A stretch of 64,000 nt of DNA from NCBI GenBank assembly GCA_044225795.1, contig JBGAIF010000006.1, positions 1 through 64,000 of the forward strand, in the 5' to 3' direction. Below are positions 26,548 to 33,873 of this stretch, piece after piece. A model generated the notes under the pieces. The model had not been told where the DNA came from. It saw only the letters and a program-made list of their open reading frames with translations, and made no database searches. The stretch is from Nemorincola sp044225795 (GTDB taxonomy: Bacteria; Bacteroidota; Bacteroidia; Chitinophagales; Chitinophagaceae). Numbering within the stretch: position 1 is the stretch's first letter; each line of letters begins with the position of its first letter. The translations under genes and the position numbers were made by a program.

Positions 26548-27192
26548 ATGAAGAAACTATCAATGATCTTTGTTTTAGCCATCGTGGTGCTTGCGTGTAA
26601 AAAGAAAGCACGCTATGATTTCTCCTTTACACCTAATGGAGATATTTACGACGGTGACACCGTTTTTTTTGAGAGCACAGCACCTGAGGGTAGCGCCTAT
26701 CTCTGGCGTTTCGGCGACGAGGGGACGTCTGAAGCCCCGAAACCCTATCATGTCTTTAGTGTTTCCGGCGATGTAACAGTAATGCTTGAGGTAAATAAGG
26801 AGCCTTCAACTACGGTTGTTCATACTATAACTATTTCTCCTGCAGGAGCAAAGTACAAGTCAATGCTGAACGGAACATTTACATGGCGACATTTTTATAC
26901 AGATGCCAAGCCATGGCCTCCATATCATACTACTTATCCGCAGCCCGATGCAACGATCAGCATACAGTTTCTTGACCCCGCATCTGTGCTCATAGCAGGA
27001 GATACATTGAAGTACAATGCATCTTCATCTACAGATTCATTGGTAGTTTTCTATAAGTCAGAGTTTTTTGTTTCCTACCCTTATACGAAATCATTGTCTT
27101 TAAATCACTATACGCGTAGTATGACCTACCACACTACAAAGCATATAAGTGCAGGGGCTGGTGAGGAGTCACACTCATACTATACGCCATAA
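26548..27192 (+). CDS. PKD-domain lipoprotein
   Basis: 214 aa. Signal MKKLSMIFVLAIVVLAC with lipobox cysteine at 17. Residues ~25-90 form a PKD domain: DTVFFESTAPEGSAYLWRFGDEGTSEAPKPYHVFSVSGDVTVMLEV, with the W.FGD.G core. The C-terminal half (FTWRHFYTDAKPWPPYHTTYPQPDATISIQFL) is beta-rich and unassigned. Probably a surface lipoprotein. A TATCTTTG element is at 26500-26507. The gene ends at a perfect palindromic terminator. Confidence 0.75.
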   Translation: MKKLSMIFVLAIVVLACKKKARYDFSFTPNGDIYDGDTVFFESTAPEGSAYLWRFGDEGTSEAPKPYHVFSVSGDVTVMLEVNKEPSTTVVHTITISPAGAKYKSMLNGTFTWRHFYTDAKPWPPYHTTYPQPDATISIQFLDPASVLIAGDTLKYNASSSTDSLVVFYKSEFFVSYPYTKSLSLNHYTRSMTYHTTKHISAGAGEESHSYYTP

Positions 27193-27224
27193 AGAAAGCC
27201 TCCGGTTAACCGGAGGCTTTCTTT
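27191..27224. terminator. Bidirectional palindromic terminator
   Basis: 34-bp perfect palindrome with the centre GGTTAACC, A-rich left and T-rich right flanks. It overlaps the stop codon of the PKD lipoprotein and lies before the end of the convergent gene. Confidence 0.85.
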
Positions 27225-27245
27225 ATGAAAATATCATTATTGTTA

Positions 27246-27809
27246 TTAACCCTGAACTTCTACATTGAACGCATATTCAACGTTGCAATGCAGTGTTTCG
27301 GTAACCGGGCGACGCATTTTAGCACTTACAGAATAAGTAAAATTAGTGCCGAGGTAGCTTTTCAGTTCGGCAGTGGTGTCTACAGGCATATCTATGTAAG
27401 TAGCATATGTGTCGGGGATGAAGGGCATATCTACCTGGTAAGGGGTAGTATACTTATCTGATGAAAATTTGGCATAGCAAGATTCGAGGTTTTGAACATT
27501 ATTTGCTGTTGACGGGTTCAGTATGTTCAACCTTACGGAAACGATCTTAACGCTCTTAATGTTATCCACACCAAGCAGAGTGCCGGTCTGTGCTTTAATG
27601 AAGGAATCTACATTATAGTAGCTGGTTGTTGGCCCGTAAGTGATCAGACCATTTACAAATGTAGTAGGTGGGATGTCCATATTCAGGGAGCCGGTCTGCA
27701 TTTTCAGATTGAAGTGCAGGTTGTTGGCAACCTTTGTGCATGACTGAAACATAGAAACAGTTGCAAACAGGACAGATAGTGTTAGTACGGGAAAAAGTAT
27801 TTTCTTCAT
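27246..27809 (-). CDS. Lipoprotein, beta-rich hypothetical
   Basis: 187 aa from the ATG at 27809 (MKKILFPVLTLSVLFATVSM, then FQSC lipobox). The mature part has LHFNLKMQTGSLNMDIPPT, a region predicted to be beta-sandwich, and VSVRLNILNPSTANNVQNLESCYAKFSS. It resembles small Bacteroidota surface lipoproteins in style; no family is named. An upstream in-frame ATG at 27848 would add 13 residues that spoil the signal peptide. Confidence 0.65.
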   Translation of the reverse strand: MKKILFPVLTLSVLFATVSMFQSCTKVANNLHFNLKMQTGSLNMDIPPTTFVNGLITYGPTTSYYNVDSFIKAQTGTLLGVDNIKSVKIVSVRLNILNPSTANNVQNLESCYAKFSSDKYTTPYQVDMPFIPDTYATYIDMPVDTTAELKSYLGTNFTYSVSAKMRRPVTETLHCNVEYAFNVEVQG

Positions 27810-27931
27810 AATAGAAAGTTGTTTTAACAAAAATACAAAAAATCTCAATTATAAATATTTATCTCGAAGAATTTATTGTTAGATATGTTTGATTAGTGTA
27901 TTAACAACATACTACTTAGTCGTTATTATGT

Positions 27932-27939
27932 TACATTTG
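27932..27939 (+). promoter_or_regulatory. -7 promoter element TACATTTG
   Basis: TAnnTTTG ending 5 nt before the ATG of the desaturase gene at 27945. Confidence 0.5.
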
Positions 27940-27944
27940 CAATA

Positions 27945-29057
27945 ATGGCTGAAGCAATTAGAAACCGTATCGTAAAGTTTGCCCACAAGGGATCTCCTAG
28001 TTTTCAGGACGTTGTAAAGGCCAGGGTACACCAGTATTTCGAGGATAACAATATCTCCACTTATTCCAATTCGGCGATGTACACAAAGACGGCGGCTATG
28101 CTGGCTATGTATTTTGTGCCATATGCATTGATCGCTTCGGGAGTGGCTTCAACTCATTTGTTGTTGTTTTATGGCATGTACCTGTTGATGGGATTGGGGA
28201 TAGTGGGTATCGGGACGTGTATCATGCACGATTCCAATCACGGAGCCTATGCCCATAATAAGGCGCTCAATAACTTCCTTGGCAGCCTATTGAATGTGTT
28301 GGGCGGATACTCCCGCAACTGGAAGATACAGCATAATATACTGCATCATACTTATACAAATATCGAGGGCCTGGACGAGGACATCAATGCGGCATTTTTT
28401 CTACGCATGTCTCCCGATAAGCCATTGAGGAAGATGCATCGGTATCAGTACATTTATGCCTGGCCCTTATACTGCTTTATGAATCTCTACTGGATCACGG
28501 CTAAGGATTATGTGAGCCTGGTTCGTTATGATCGAAATAACCTGCTTCACAATCAGAAAATAACACTGAGAAATGCCATTCTTGAACTGACAGCTTATAA
28601 GATCATATATATTGGGTATATGATAGTGATACCAATACTCTTTGCGGGTGTAGCCTGGTACCACGTTTTGATAGGGTTGCTGATGATGCATTTTGTGGCA
28701 GGGTTTGCGTTGGCCATTATTTTTCAGCCGGCGCACGTTATCGGTTCGTCGGAATATGGAAGCCCTTCGGATGAGCGCAAAATGGAGAAGAGCTGGGCAG
28801 TGCACCAGTTATTGAATACTGCGGATTTTGCCCAGAACAATAAACTTGTTTCCTGGTTCATTGGCGGGCTCAACTTCCAGATAGAACATCACCTGTTCCC
28901 TCATATTTGTCACATACATTATCCGCGAATAGCCCGTATTGTAGAAGAAGTGGCTAAGGATTTTGGCTTGCCTTACCACGTTATGCCAACATTCCGGAGT
29001 GCTATTGCCGCCCATGGCAGGATGCTCAGAAAGCTGGGCACAAACGAGACATTATAA
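27945..29057 (+). CDS. Membrane fatty acid desaturase (acyl-lipid, delta-5/6 type)
   Basis: 370 aa with four to six helices. The three histidine boxes of the di-iron site are clear: HDSNHG (about residues 93-98), HNILHH (about 132-137) and QIEHH (about 313-317). The first and third boxes are those of front-end/acyl-lipid desaturases. It introduces a double bond into membrane acyl chains, needing O2 and an electron donor. It stands alone, which fits cold- or fluidity-controlled expression; a cold shock gene lies immediately downstream on the other strand. Confidence 0.9.
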   Translation: MAEAIRNRIVKFAHKGSPSFQDVVKARVHQYFEDNNISTYSNSAMYTKTAAMLAMYFVPYALIASGVASTHLLLFYGMYLLMGLGIVGIGTCIMHDSNHGAYAHNKALNNFLGSLLNVLGGYSRNWKIQHNILHHTYTNIEGLDEDINAAFFLRMSPDKPLRKMHRYQYIYAWPLYCFMNLYWITAKDYVSLVRYDRNNLLHNQKITLRNAILELTAYKIIYIGYMIVIPILFAGVAWYHVLIGLLMMHFVAGFALAIIFQPAHVIGSSEYGSPSDERKMEKSWAVHQLLNTADFAQNNKLVSWFIGGLNFQIEHHLFPHICHIHYPRIARIVEEVAKDFGLPYHVMPTFRSAIAAHGRMLRKLGTNETL

Positions 29058-29090
29058 CCGGAAATTAATATCCGATAGCAGGCACAAAAA

Positions 29091-29114
29091 AAGACGTATC
29101 TGCGGATACGTCTT
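29091..29114 (-). terminator. Terminator of the cold shock gene
   Basis: Perfect 10-bp stem (29091-29100 with 29105-29114), loop TGCG, followed on the minus strand by a run of seven or more T (A-run at 29084-29092). It probably serves the convergent desaturase gene as well. Confidence 0.8.
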
Positions 29115-29142
29115 ACAATGATATTAACCAGTGTTATGAATG

Positions 29143-29337
29143 TTAGGCGATAACCGTCACATTCACAGCATTCAAGCCTTTTTTACCATTTTGTACTTCA
29201 AAGGACACTCTGTCTTTTTCACGGATAGGTTGTTTGAGACCTGAAACGTGAACAAAAATGTCTTGTCCGCCTCCGCTTGGAGTGATGAAACCAAATCCTT
29301 TAGTTTCATTGAAGAATTTTACTGTACCTTCTTGCAT
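29143..29337 (-). CDS. Cold shock protein (CspA family)
   Basis: 64 aa, a single OB fold. RNP1 is KGFGFI and RNP2 is DIFVH, both intact; the protein starts MQEGTVKFFNETKGFG. It binds single-stranded nucleic acid and melts RNA structure. The upstream stretch is very AT-rich and could provide a leader, but no cold-box is recognised. Confidence 0.95.
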   Translation of the reverse strand: MQEGTVKFFNETKGFGFITPSGGGQDIFVHVSGLKQPIREKDRVSFEVQNGKKGLNAVNVTVIA

Positions 29338-29577
29338 TTTGAATTGGATGAAAAATTAATAATAAAACAAAACTACATTTTTTTTTCAAAATAGCAAGAA
29401 AATCAATGTTTTTAACAATATGGTAAAAAACAGCGACGCGTAACTACTATTTTAGCTGAGTTTTGAGACCTGTATTGAGGCGAACAGGCCACCTGAATGG
29501 TCATGTTGTAGGTTTTATGAAAAATACTTATAATTTTGATCTCTCATTTATTTTCAGAACTACAGATCAACAATAGA

Positions 29578-30285
29578 ATGAAAAATCTCAAAGCTGTACT
29601 GGTGACATCCATATTGGTATGCGGTTCATTTTCCGCAGTTGTATTCAATGCCTGTACCAAGGCAAACTGCAATAATGTAGTATGTAAGAACGGTGGTACT
29701 TGCTCGAACGGCGTTTGCAGTTGCCCTTCGGGTTATTCCGGTCCGTTTTGTGAGACTGCTGCCACATCGGGCATAAGATACAGGAATAACACATTCACAC
29801 CGATATCTATAACAGTGAATGGTGATGGTAAGGTGATACCTGTGGGCGGTACAGTGGTATTCACGGGAAAATACGGTACAGATGCTGTTGGTACCGCTAC
29901 TACATCGGGGGCCGCTTCATCGCTGGGTATCAGTACTGCCGGTGGCGTGATAGGTGTACCGATCAACTGGGCGATAAGTAACAGTTTCCCGACGACAGAT
30001 ACTGCAGAATATCCCCTGGATATAGGCGCCACTTATTTTTTCCTGCGTGTCACAAACAAGAGCAGTAAGAACATTATTAATTACTACGTAAATGCTGGCT
30101 TCCCATATGGCCAGACCTATGAGGATATTACCATACCCAATAACAGCAAACAATACGATATGGGCTATTACCTGGCCTATCCGGGTTCTAACGTATGGAC
30201 ACAAAATACAGTACAGGTTATACAGAAATTTGATGTGGTGCTGCCTATGAATAGCAACCAGGTAACGAGCGTGGTCATAAATTGA
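29578..30285 (+). CDS. Lipoprotein with an EGF-like domain
   Basis: 235 aa from the ATG at 29578. Signal ends VVFNAC (lipobox). Residues ~23-50 form an EGF-like module with six cysteines in order: CNNVVCKNGGTCSNGVCSC then PSGYSGPFC. The rest is a Ser/Thr/Gly-rich beta domain (GIRYRNNTFTPISITVNGDGKVIPVGGTVVF ... MGYYLAYPG). EGF modules are widespread in Bacteroidota lipoproteins, and their role here is unknown. It ends at a strong terminator. Confidence 0.75.
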   Translation: MKNLKAVLVTSILVCGSFSAVVFNACTKANCNNVVCKNGGTCSNGVCSCPSGYSGPFCETAATSGIRYRNNTFTPISITVNGDGKVIPVGGTVVFTGKYGTDAVGTATTSGAASSLGISTAGGVIGVPINWAISNSFPTTDTAEYPLDIGATYFFLRVTNKSSKNIINYYVNAGFPYGQTYEDITIPNNSKQYDMGYYLAYPGSNVWTQNTVQVIQKFDVVLPMNSNQVTSVVIN

Positions 30286-30300
30286 TACGGTTGAAAATAT

Positions 30301-30339
30301 TTTACAGAAAAGCCCCGCATTGCGGGGCTTTTCTGTAAA
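30301..30339. terminator. Bidirectional palindromic terminator
   Basis: 19-bp perfect arms (30301-30319 and 30321-30339) around one central base, GC core CCCCGC/GCGGGG with A/T flanks. It separates convergent genes. Confidence 0.85.
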
Positions 30340-30354
30340 TGTATATAGACGCTG

Positions 30355-31020
30355 CTATTTCAGCTTGTCCTTGAAAACCTTCTTGAATTTTTCGACCTTG
30401 GGAGCAATCACAAACTGGCAGTAAGGCTGCTCCCCGTTCTCATTGTAATAATTCTGGTGGTAGTCTTCCGCCTTATAGAATTTGTCAAAAGCGCTGATCT
30501 CTGTAACCACGGGCTTATCCCAGGCTTTTTCGTCGTTCAGTTTTTTCTTATATTCTTCAGCTTTCTTTTTTTGCTCCTCATTGTGGTAAAATATTACAGA
30601 GCGGTATTGAGTGCCCACGTCATTTCCCTGCCTGTTCAGTTGGGTAGGGTCATGGCAGGTCCAGAAGGCTGCTAATAGCTGGTCGAAGGATATCATTGAT
30701 GGGTCGTAATAGATATTGCATACTTCTGCGTGGCCTGTGGTGCCGGTACATACCTGCTTGTAAGACGGATTGGGAACCGCCCCCCCGCTGAATCCGGATT
30801 CTACTTTTTCTACACCCTTTAGCTGTTGGAACTGTGCCTCTGTGCACCAATAGCAACCGGCTCCAAACGTTGCTGTATCAAGTTTGTGATCCATCACTTT
30901 ATTGTTTGCTGTGTTCATTTGTTTGAATGTATTTGTGTGTTCATATTTGCTCTGTCCGCATGCTGCGAGCTGAGATAGTAGTACGGAGGCCAGTAGGCTG
31001 CTTCTAAGGTACTTTATCAT
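30355..31020 (-). CDS. msrA: Peptide-methionine (S)-S-oxide reductase, lipoprotein form
   Basis: 221 aa. The N-terminus is a lipoprotein signal (SLLASVLLSQLAAC), so the enzyme acts in the periplasm or at the outer membrane. Catalytic motif GAGCYWCTEAQFQ (usual GCFWC, here Tyr), then GFSGG, GHAEVCNIYYDP, GTQYRSVIFYH and a C-terminal segment. It repairs methionine sulfoxide in exported proteins. Resolving cysteines are uncertain. A single gene facing a terminator. Confidence 0.93.
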   Translation of the reverse strand: MIKYLRSSLLASVLLSQLAACGQSKYEHTNTFKQMNTANNKVMDHKLDTATFGAGCYWCTEAQFQQLKGVEKVESGFSGGAVPNPSYKQVCTGTTGHAEVCNIYYDPSMISFDQLLAAFWTCHDPTQLNRQGNDVGTQYRSVIFYHNEEQKKKAEEYKKKLNDEKAWDKPVVTEISAFDKFYKAEDYHQNYYNENGEQPYCQFVIAPKVEKFKKVFKDKLK

Positions 31021-31159
31021 TTGCTGAGTTTTTAGGAATATACGACCAGGGATGCAAATAGGATTTGTTTGCCCGGTCGTTTTATACTTTGTTTAACAGC
31101 AGGGTAGTGGTGTTCAATGGCTTACGACTAAAAATATATACCGCGATAGCAAGTTTTTT

Positions 31160-31189
31160 TTTGAAAATCCGTCTGCTTATCTAATTTTG
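31160..31189 (+). promoter_or_regulatory. Promoter of tRNA-Ser
   Basis: -33 TTTG at 31160-31163 and -7 TAATTTTG at 31182-31189, spaced 18 nt: a near-perfect Bacteroidota promoter, 5 nt before the tRNA 5' end. The copy at the right end of the element has no such signal. Confidence 0.75.
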
Positions 31190-31194
31190 CGCCC

Positions 31195-31279
31195 GGAGAG
31201 ATGGCAGAGTGGTCGAACGCGGCGGTCTTGAAAACCGTTGACTGTCAAAGGTCCGGGGGTTCGAATCCCTCTCTCTCCG
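31195..31279 (+). tRNA. tRNA-Ser(TGA), intact copy at the left end of the element
   Basis: 85 nt. Acceptor GGAGAGA pairs with TCTCTCC; anticodon loop CTTGAAA gives TGA; a long variable arm follows (CCGTTGACTGTCAAAGG-type); T-arm GGGGGTTCGAATCCC. Promoter upstream, hairpin terminator downstream. Positions 31196-31283 are repeated exactly at 50830-50917. Confidence 0.95.
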
Positions 31280-31283
31280 CTGG
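31196..31283 (+). repeat. attL: 88-bp direct repeat (tRNA-Ser)
   Basis: Identical base for base to 50830-50917. It begins at the second tRNA base and ends four bases past the discriminator (CTGG). This is the expected product of integration of an element into a tRNA gene; the crossover lies somewhere inside the repeat. Confidence 0.85.
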
Positions 31284-31291
31284 AACACAAG

Positions 31292-31314
31292 AAGCACCTT
31301 AATTGGTGCTTTTT
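31292..31314 (+). terminator. Terminator after left tRNA-Ser
   Basis: AAGCACC (31292-31298) pairs with GGTGCTT (31305-31311), 6-nt loop, then a T-run. It would lie downstream of the tRNA repeat in the excised circle. Confidence 0.75.
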
Positions 31315-31321
31315 CGTTTAT

Positions 31322-31333
31322 GTAAACCTGCCT
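31322..31333 (+). repeat. 12-bp inverted repeat, left arm
   Basis: GTAAACCTGCCT; its exact reverse complement is at 32755-32766, so the two arms bracket the integrase gene. It may be an arm-type integrase site, or chance. Confidence 0.35.
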
Positions 31334-31537
31334 CAAACCTTTGCTACAAAGGGTTTTTACGCCATATTTGTATAAAATTTACTATGACTTTTTTTGGTCT
31401 TATAGGTAAATTGAGGTCTAACGGGAGGAATGTTATGATCGCCCAAGTGGTAAGGAACCGGTTAGGTAACATGTTCCTTCACAGTTTACTCTACCCAGTT
31501 ACTTAGTTCAGTTCCTGAGCGCTAAAAAAACAAGCTC

Positions 31538-32755
31538 ATGGATAACAGATTACACGCTTCTTTTTACATCAACAAGCAAGGTGCGCAGTCGGATAGGTAT
31601 ACAGTTTATCTCAGGATAACCATAGCTGGTGCACGGGAAAACTATAACACAGGTGTATCCGTTCTCAAAGTTCAATGGGATTCTGCTAAGTCACGGCTAA
31701 AAAGCAGCGCCGAAGGCGCCTTTACCACAAATAAGTTGCTTTCAGCCCTGCAAACCAAAGTCACCGAGATATACACCGATTGTCTCAAGCAGAACCTACC
31801 TCTTTCAGCACAACTAGTTAAATCAAAGCTTAAGAACCCGGGAGAACAATCTGAATATCTTGTACGATTAATACTCCATCATAATGACTATGTGAAGCGA
31901 AAAATCGGCATTGAGGTTAGCAAAGCTACCCATACTAAGTACGAAACGTTATTGCTGAAAGTAAAGCGCTACTTGCGGAAACAATACAAAGTAGGAGACA
32001 TTTCACTCGACCAACTCAATAAAGGGTTCCTCATCAGCTTTGAACTCTATCTTAAAGCAGACGAGCACATAGGTCACAACACCGCCATCAAGTACATTCA
32101 GTTCCTTAAACGGGTGATTAACTACGGTATCGGTATGGAGTGGCTAAAGCATGATCCTTTTAAGGCGTTCAAGTGTACCCTGCATCCTGTCATACGAGAA
32201 TGCTTAACACAGGAAGAGATTGACAAGATACACGGGAAGAACCTGCATAGCGAAAGATTGAGAAGAGTCCGGGACATTTTTGTGTTTAGTTGTTACACAG
32301 GCCTTGCATACGCCGATGTGAAGAAGCTTAAGCACAGCGAAATAGTGAAAGGGATTGATGGCAAGCAGTGGATTCAGACGTTCAGAGCTAAGACTAATAC
32401 AAGGGTTCCGATCCCCTTGCTACCTCAGGCGTTGGAGATGATAGCACTCTACCAAAAGAACGATATTAAGGGCCTGGTGTTTTCTGTACCGTCGAATCAG
32501 AAAGTCAATGCTTATCTTAAAGAGATAGCCGATGTTTGTGGGATTGATAAAGAGTTAACGTTTCATATAGCTCGCCACAGTTTTGCGACAACCGTAACGT
32601 TGAGTAACGGTGTACCTATTGAGACGGTATCGAAGTTGTTAGGGCATACGAACATCAAGACAACCCAGACATATAGTAAGGTAGTGGACCTAAAGGTTAG
32701 TAGTGACATGATAACGTTACAGGAAAAGCTCAGCCTAAAGAAGAAGGGTATCTAA
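31538..32755 (+). CDS. int: Tyrosine integrase of the element (Bacteroidota type)
   Basis: 405 aa. An arm-binding N-terminal domain (ASFYINKQGAQSDRYTVYLRITI), a SAM-like core-binding domain (~110-205) and a catalytic domain with HIARHSFATT (His-x-x-Arg, about 343) and LLGHTNIKTTQTYSKV (His and nucleophile Tyr). At the first catalytic arginine the sequence reads CYTGLAYADV, so that Arg is Ala, as is usual in the IntDOT/Bacteroidota integrase group. It should catalyse integration at the tRNA-Ser 3' region. Its position 255 bp inside attL fits. Confidence 0.93.
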   Translation: MDNRLHASFYINKQGAQSDRYTVYLRITIAGARENYNTGVSVLKVQWDSAKSRLKSSAEGAFTTNKLLSALQTKVTEIYTDCLKQNLPLSAQLVKSKLKNPGEQSEYLVRLILHHNDYVKRKIGIEVSKATHTKYETLLLKVKRYLRKQYKVGDISLDQLNKGFLISFELYLKADEHIGHNTAIKYIQFLKRVINYGIGMEWLKHDPFKAFKCTLHPVIRECLTQEEIDKIHGKNLHSERLRRVRDIFVFSCYTGLAYADVKKLKHSEIVKGIDGKQWIQTFRAKTNTRVPIPLLPQALEMIALYQKNDIKGLVFSVPSNQKVNAYLKEIADVCGIDKELTFHIARHSFATTVTLSNGVPIETVSKLLGHTNIKTTQTYSKVVDLKVSSDMITLQEKLSLKKKGI

Positions 32756-32766
32756 GGCAGGTTTAC
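32755..32766 (-). repeat. 12-bp inverted repeat, right arm
   Basis: AGGCAGGTTTAC, reverse complement of 31322-31333. It overlaps the last base of the integrase stop codon. Confidence 0.35.
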
Positions 32767-32788
32767 TCACATTTAAATACACTAACAG

Positions 32789-32908
32789 ATGAAGCAAATT
32801 ATTAAAGCTGCAACAAGGGTTATCAGCAGCCTAATTAAGATATTACTGATACTAGGATTGCTTAGTGTCTGGTGGATTATTTCTCACCCTTCTATGTTTA
32901 TGCGCTGA
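32789..32908 (+). CDS. Tiny membrane peptide (39 aa)
   Basis: Begins MKQIIKAATRVISS, then the hydrophobic LIKILLILGLLSVWWIIS and HPSMFMR. A basic amphipathic start plus one hydrophobic helix resembles type I toxin or small phage membrane peptides, but no partner RNA is seen. It lies 34 bp after the integrase gene, same strand. Confidence 0.4.
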   Translation: MKQIIKAATRVISSLIKILLILGLLSVWWIISHPSMFMR

Positions 32909-32917
32909 ACGATCAGG

Positions 32918-33148
32918 CTACTGAACTCTCATTAGCTCAGCTGCATCAACACCAAGGTTTTCAGCAAGCAAGAATATTGTAGATACAGTGGTATTAATCT
33001 TACCAAGTTCTATTCGGCTGATTTGACTATGTTCTATTAAACAAAGGTTTGCAAGCTCATGCTGGGAAAGCCCTTTGTCCTCTCTCAGTTCTTTCAAGCG
33101 TTTGCCGAATTTGACTAAAACCTCCGCGTTTCTTACTTGATTTCCCAC
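32918..33148 (-). CDS. XRE-family transcriptional regulator
   Basis: 76 aa, essentially one Cro/C1 helix-turn-helix: FGKRLKELREDKGLSQHELANLCLIEHSQISRIELGKINTTVSTIFLLAENLGVDAAELM. The recognition helix is around HSQISRIE. It probably controls integrase/excision or the adjacent divergent gene. A perfect 6-bp inverted repeat in the divergent spacer (33185-33198) is a candidate operator. Confidence 0.88.
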   Translation of the reverse strand: MGNQVRNAEVLVKFGKRLKELREDKGLSQHELANLCLIEHSQISRIELGKINTTVSTIFLLAENLGVDAAELMRVQ

Positions 33149-33184
33149 CTAAACAAAGGGACGCAATTGCAACATCTTAGTTGG

Positions 33185-33198
33185 AGGCATGTATGCCT
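33185..33198. promoter_or_regulatory. Candidate operator of the XRE regulator
   Basis: AGGCAT-GT-ATGCCT, a perfect dyad in the 90-bp divergent spacer between the XRE gene and the lipoprotein gene. The assignment rests on position and symmetry only. Confidence 0.35.
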
Positions 33199-33238
33199 AT
33201 GTTATTATAATATTATTATCTTTAATCAAACAAACTTT

Positions 33239-33829
33239 ATGAAGCGAATATTATTACTCTCCTTATTATTTCTTTCGACGTGTAGTTCATCAAATATCTT
33301 CTTGGACTATAAATTAGGATGTAGCGAAAACGAGTTTCAATCAATAACAAGAAGCCTCTTGCAAAAGGGAACCTTGATAAGTGTCAAGGTGCCGGAGTGT
33401 AGTAAAGGTATGTCTCCAGTTTATCCTTATGTCATGAAGAATGGGAAAACACTATATGGTCTAATAGATGCCGATTACTTCGATGACAAACTCTGGAATA
33501 TAGAGCTGATCATATATCAGCAGCCTAGCTGCGCTAGCGAAACTCTTGAAGCGGAACGTTACGAGAAGGTTATTGAGATAGCGGACCTTTATAAGGAAAA
33601 GTACGGTAAACCTGATAGTACTGAAAATCAGTTGCCAGCTACATTAACAAGCAATAACTGGCTGCAAACTCAGCGACTTATATGGATAAGAGGTGATATC
33701 GAGATTGGAGTTGAAATAACGCCTTGGGCTACAGGGGAGGGATTTTGCAGGATTTACTATCGCTATAGCGCGAAGGTTATTGAGAAATTGAAAAAGGAAA
33801 AGCAGGCGAAAATCAAACGGGATATCTGA
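33239..33829 (+). CDS. Element-borne lipoprotein, hypothetical
   Basis: 196 aa from the ATG at 33239. Signal MKRILLLSLLFLSTC with lipobox LSTC, then SSSNIFLDYKLGCSENEFQSITRSLLQKGTLI... The domain contains GLIDADYFDDKLWNIELIIYQ and is rich in Lys/Glu at its C-terminus (KVIEKLKKEKQAKIKRD). No family is recognised. It could act in surface exclusion or as an anti-phage receptor mask; this is speculative. A TATCTTTA-type -7 sequence precedes the start. Confidence 0.6.
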   Translation: MKRILLLSLLFLSTCSSSNIFLDYKLGCSENEFQSITRSLLQKGTLISVKVPECSKGMSPVYPYVMKNGKTLYGLIDADYFDDKLWNIELIIYQQPSCASETLEAERYEKVIEIADLYKEKYGKPDSTENQLPATLTSNNWLQTQRLIWIRGDIEIGVEITPWATGEGFCRIYYRYSAKVIEKLKKEKQAKIKRDI

Positions 33830-33842
33830 TCAAGCAGATGAA

Positions 33843-33870
33843 AAATAGGCAGGTGTCCACCTGCCTATTT
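33843..33870. terminator. Bidirectional terminator
   Basis: 13-bp perfect arms (33843-33855 and 33858-33870) with a 2-nt loop, between the lipoprotein gene and the convergent polymerase-like gene. Confidence 0.85.
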
Positions 33871-33873
33871 CTT

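Noticed and set aside
29338..29535. A cold-shock riboswitch-like leader upstream of the cold shock gene
   Set aside because: The sequence is AT-rich with no recognisable cold-box or stable fold by eye.
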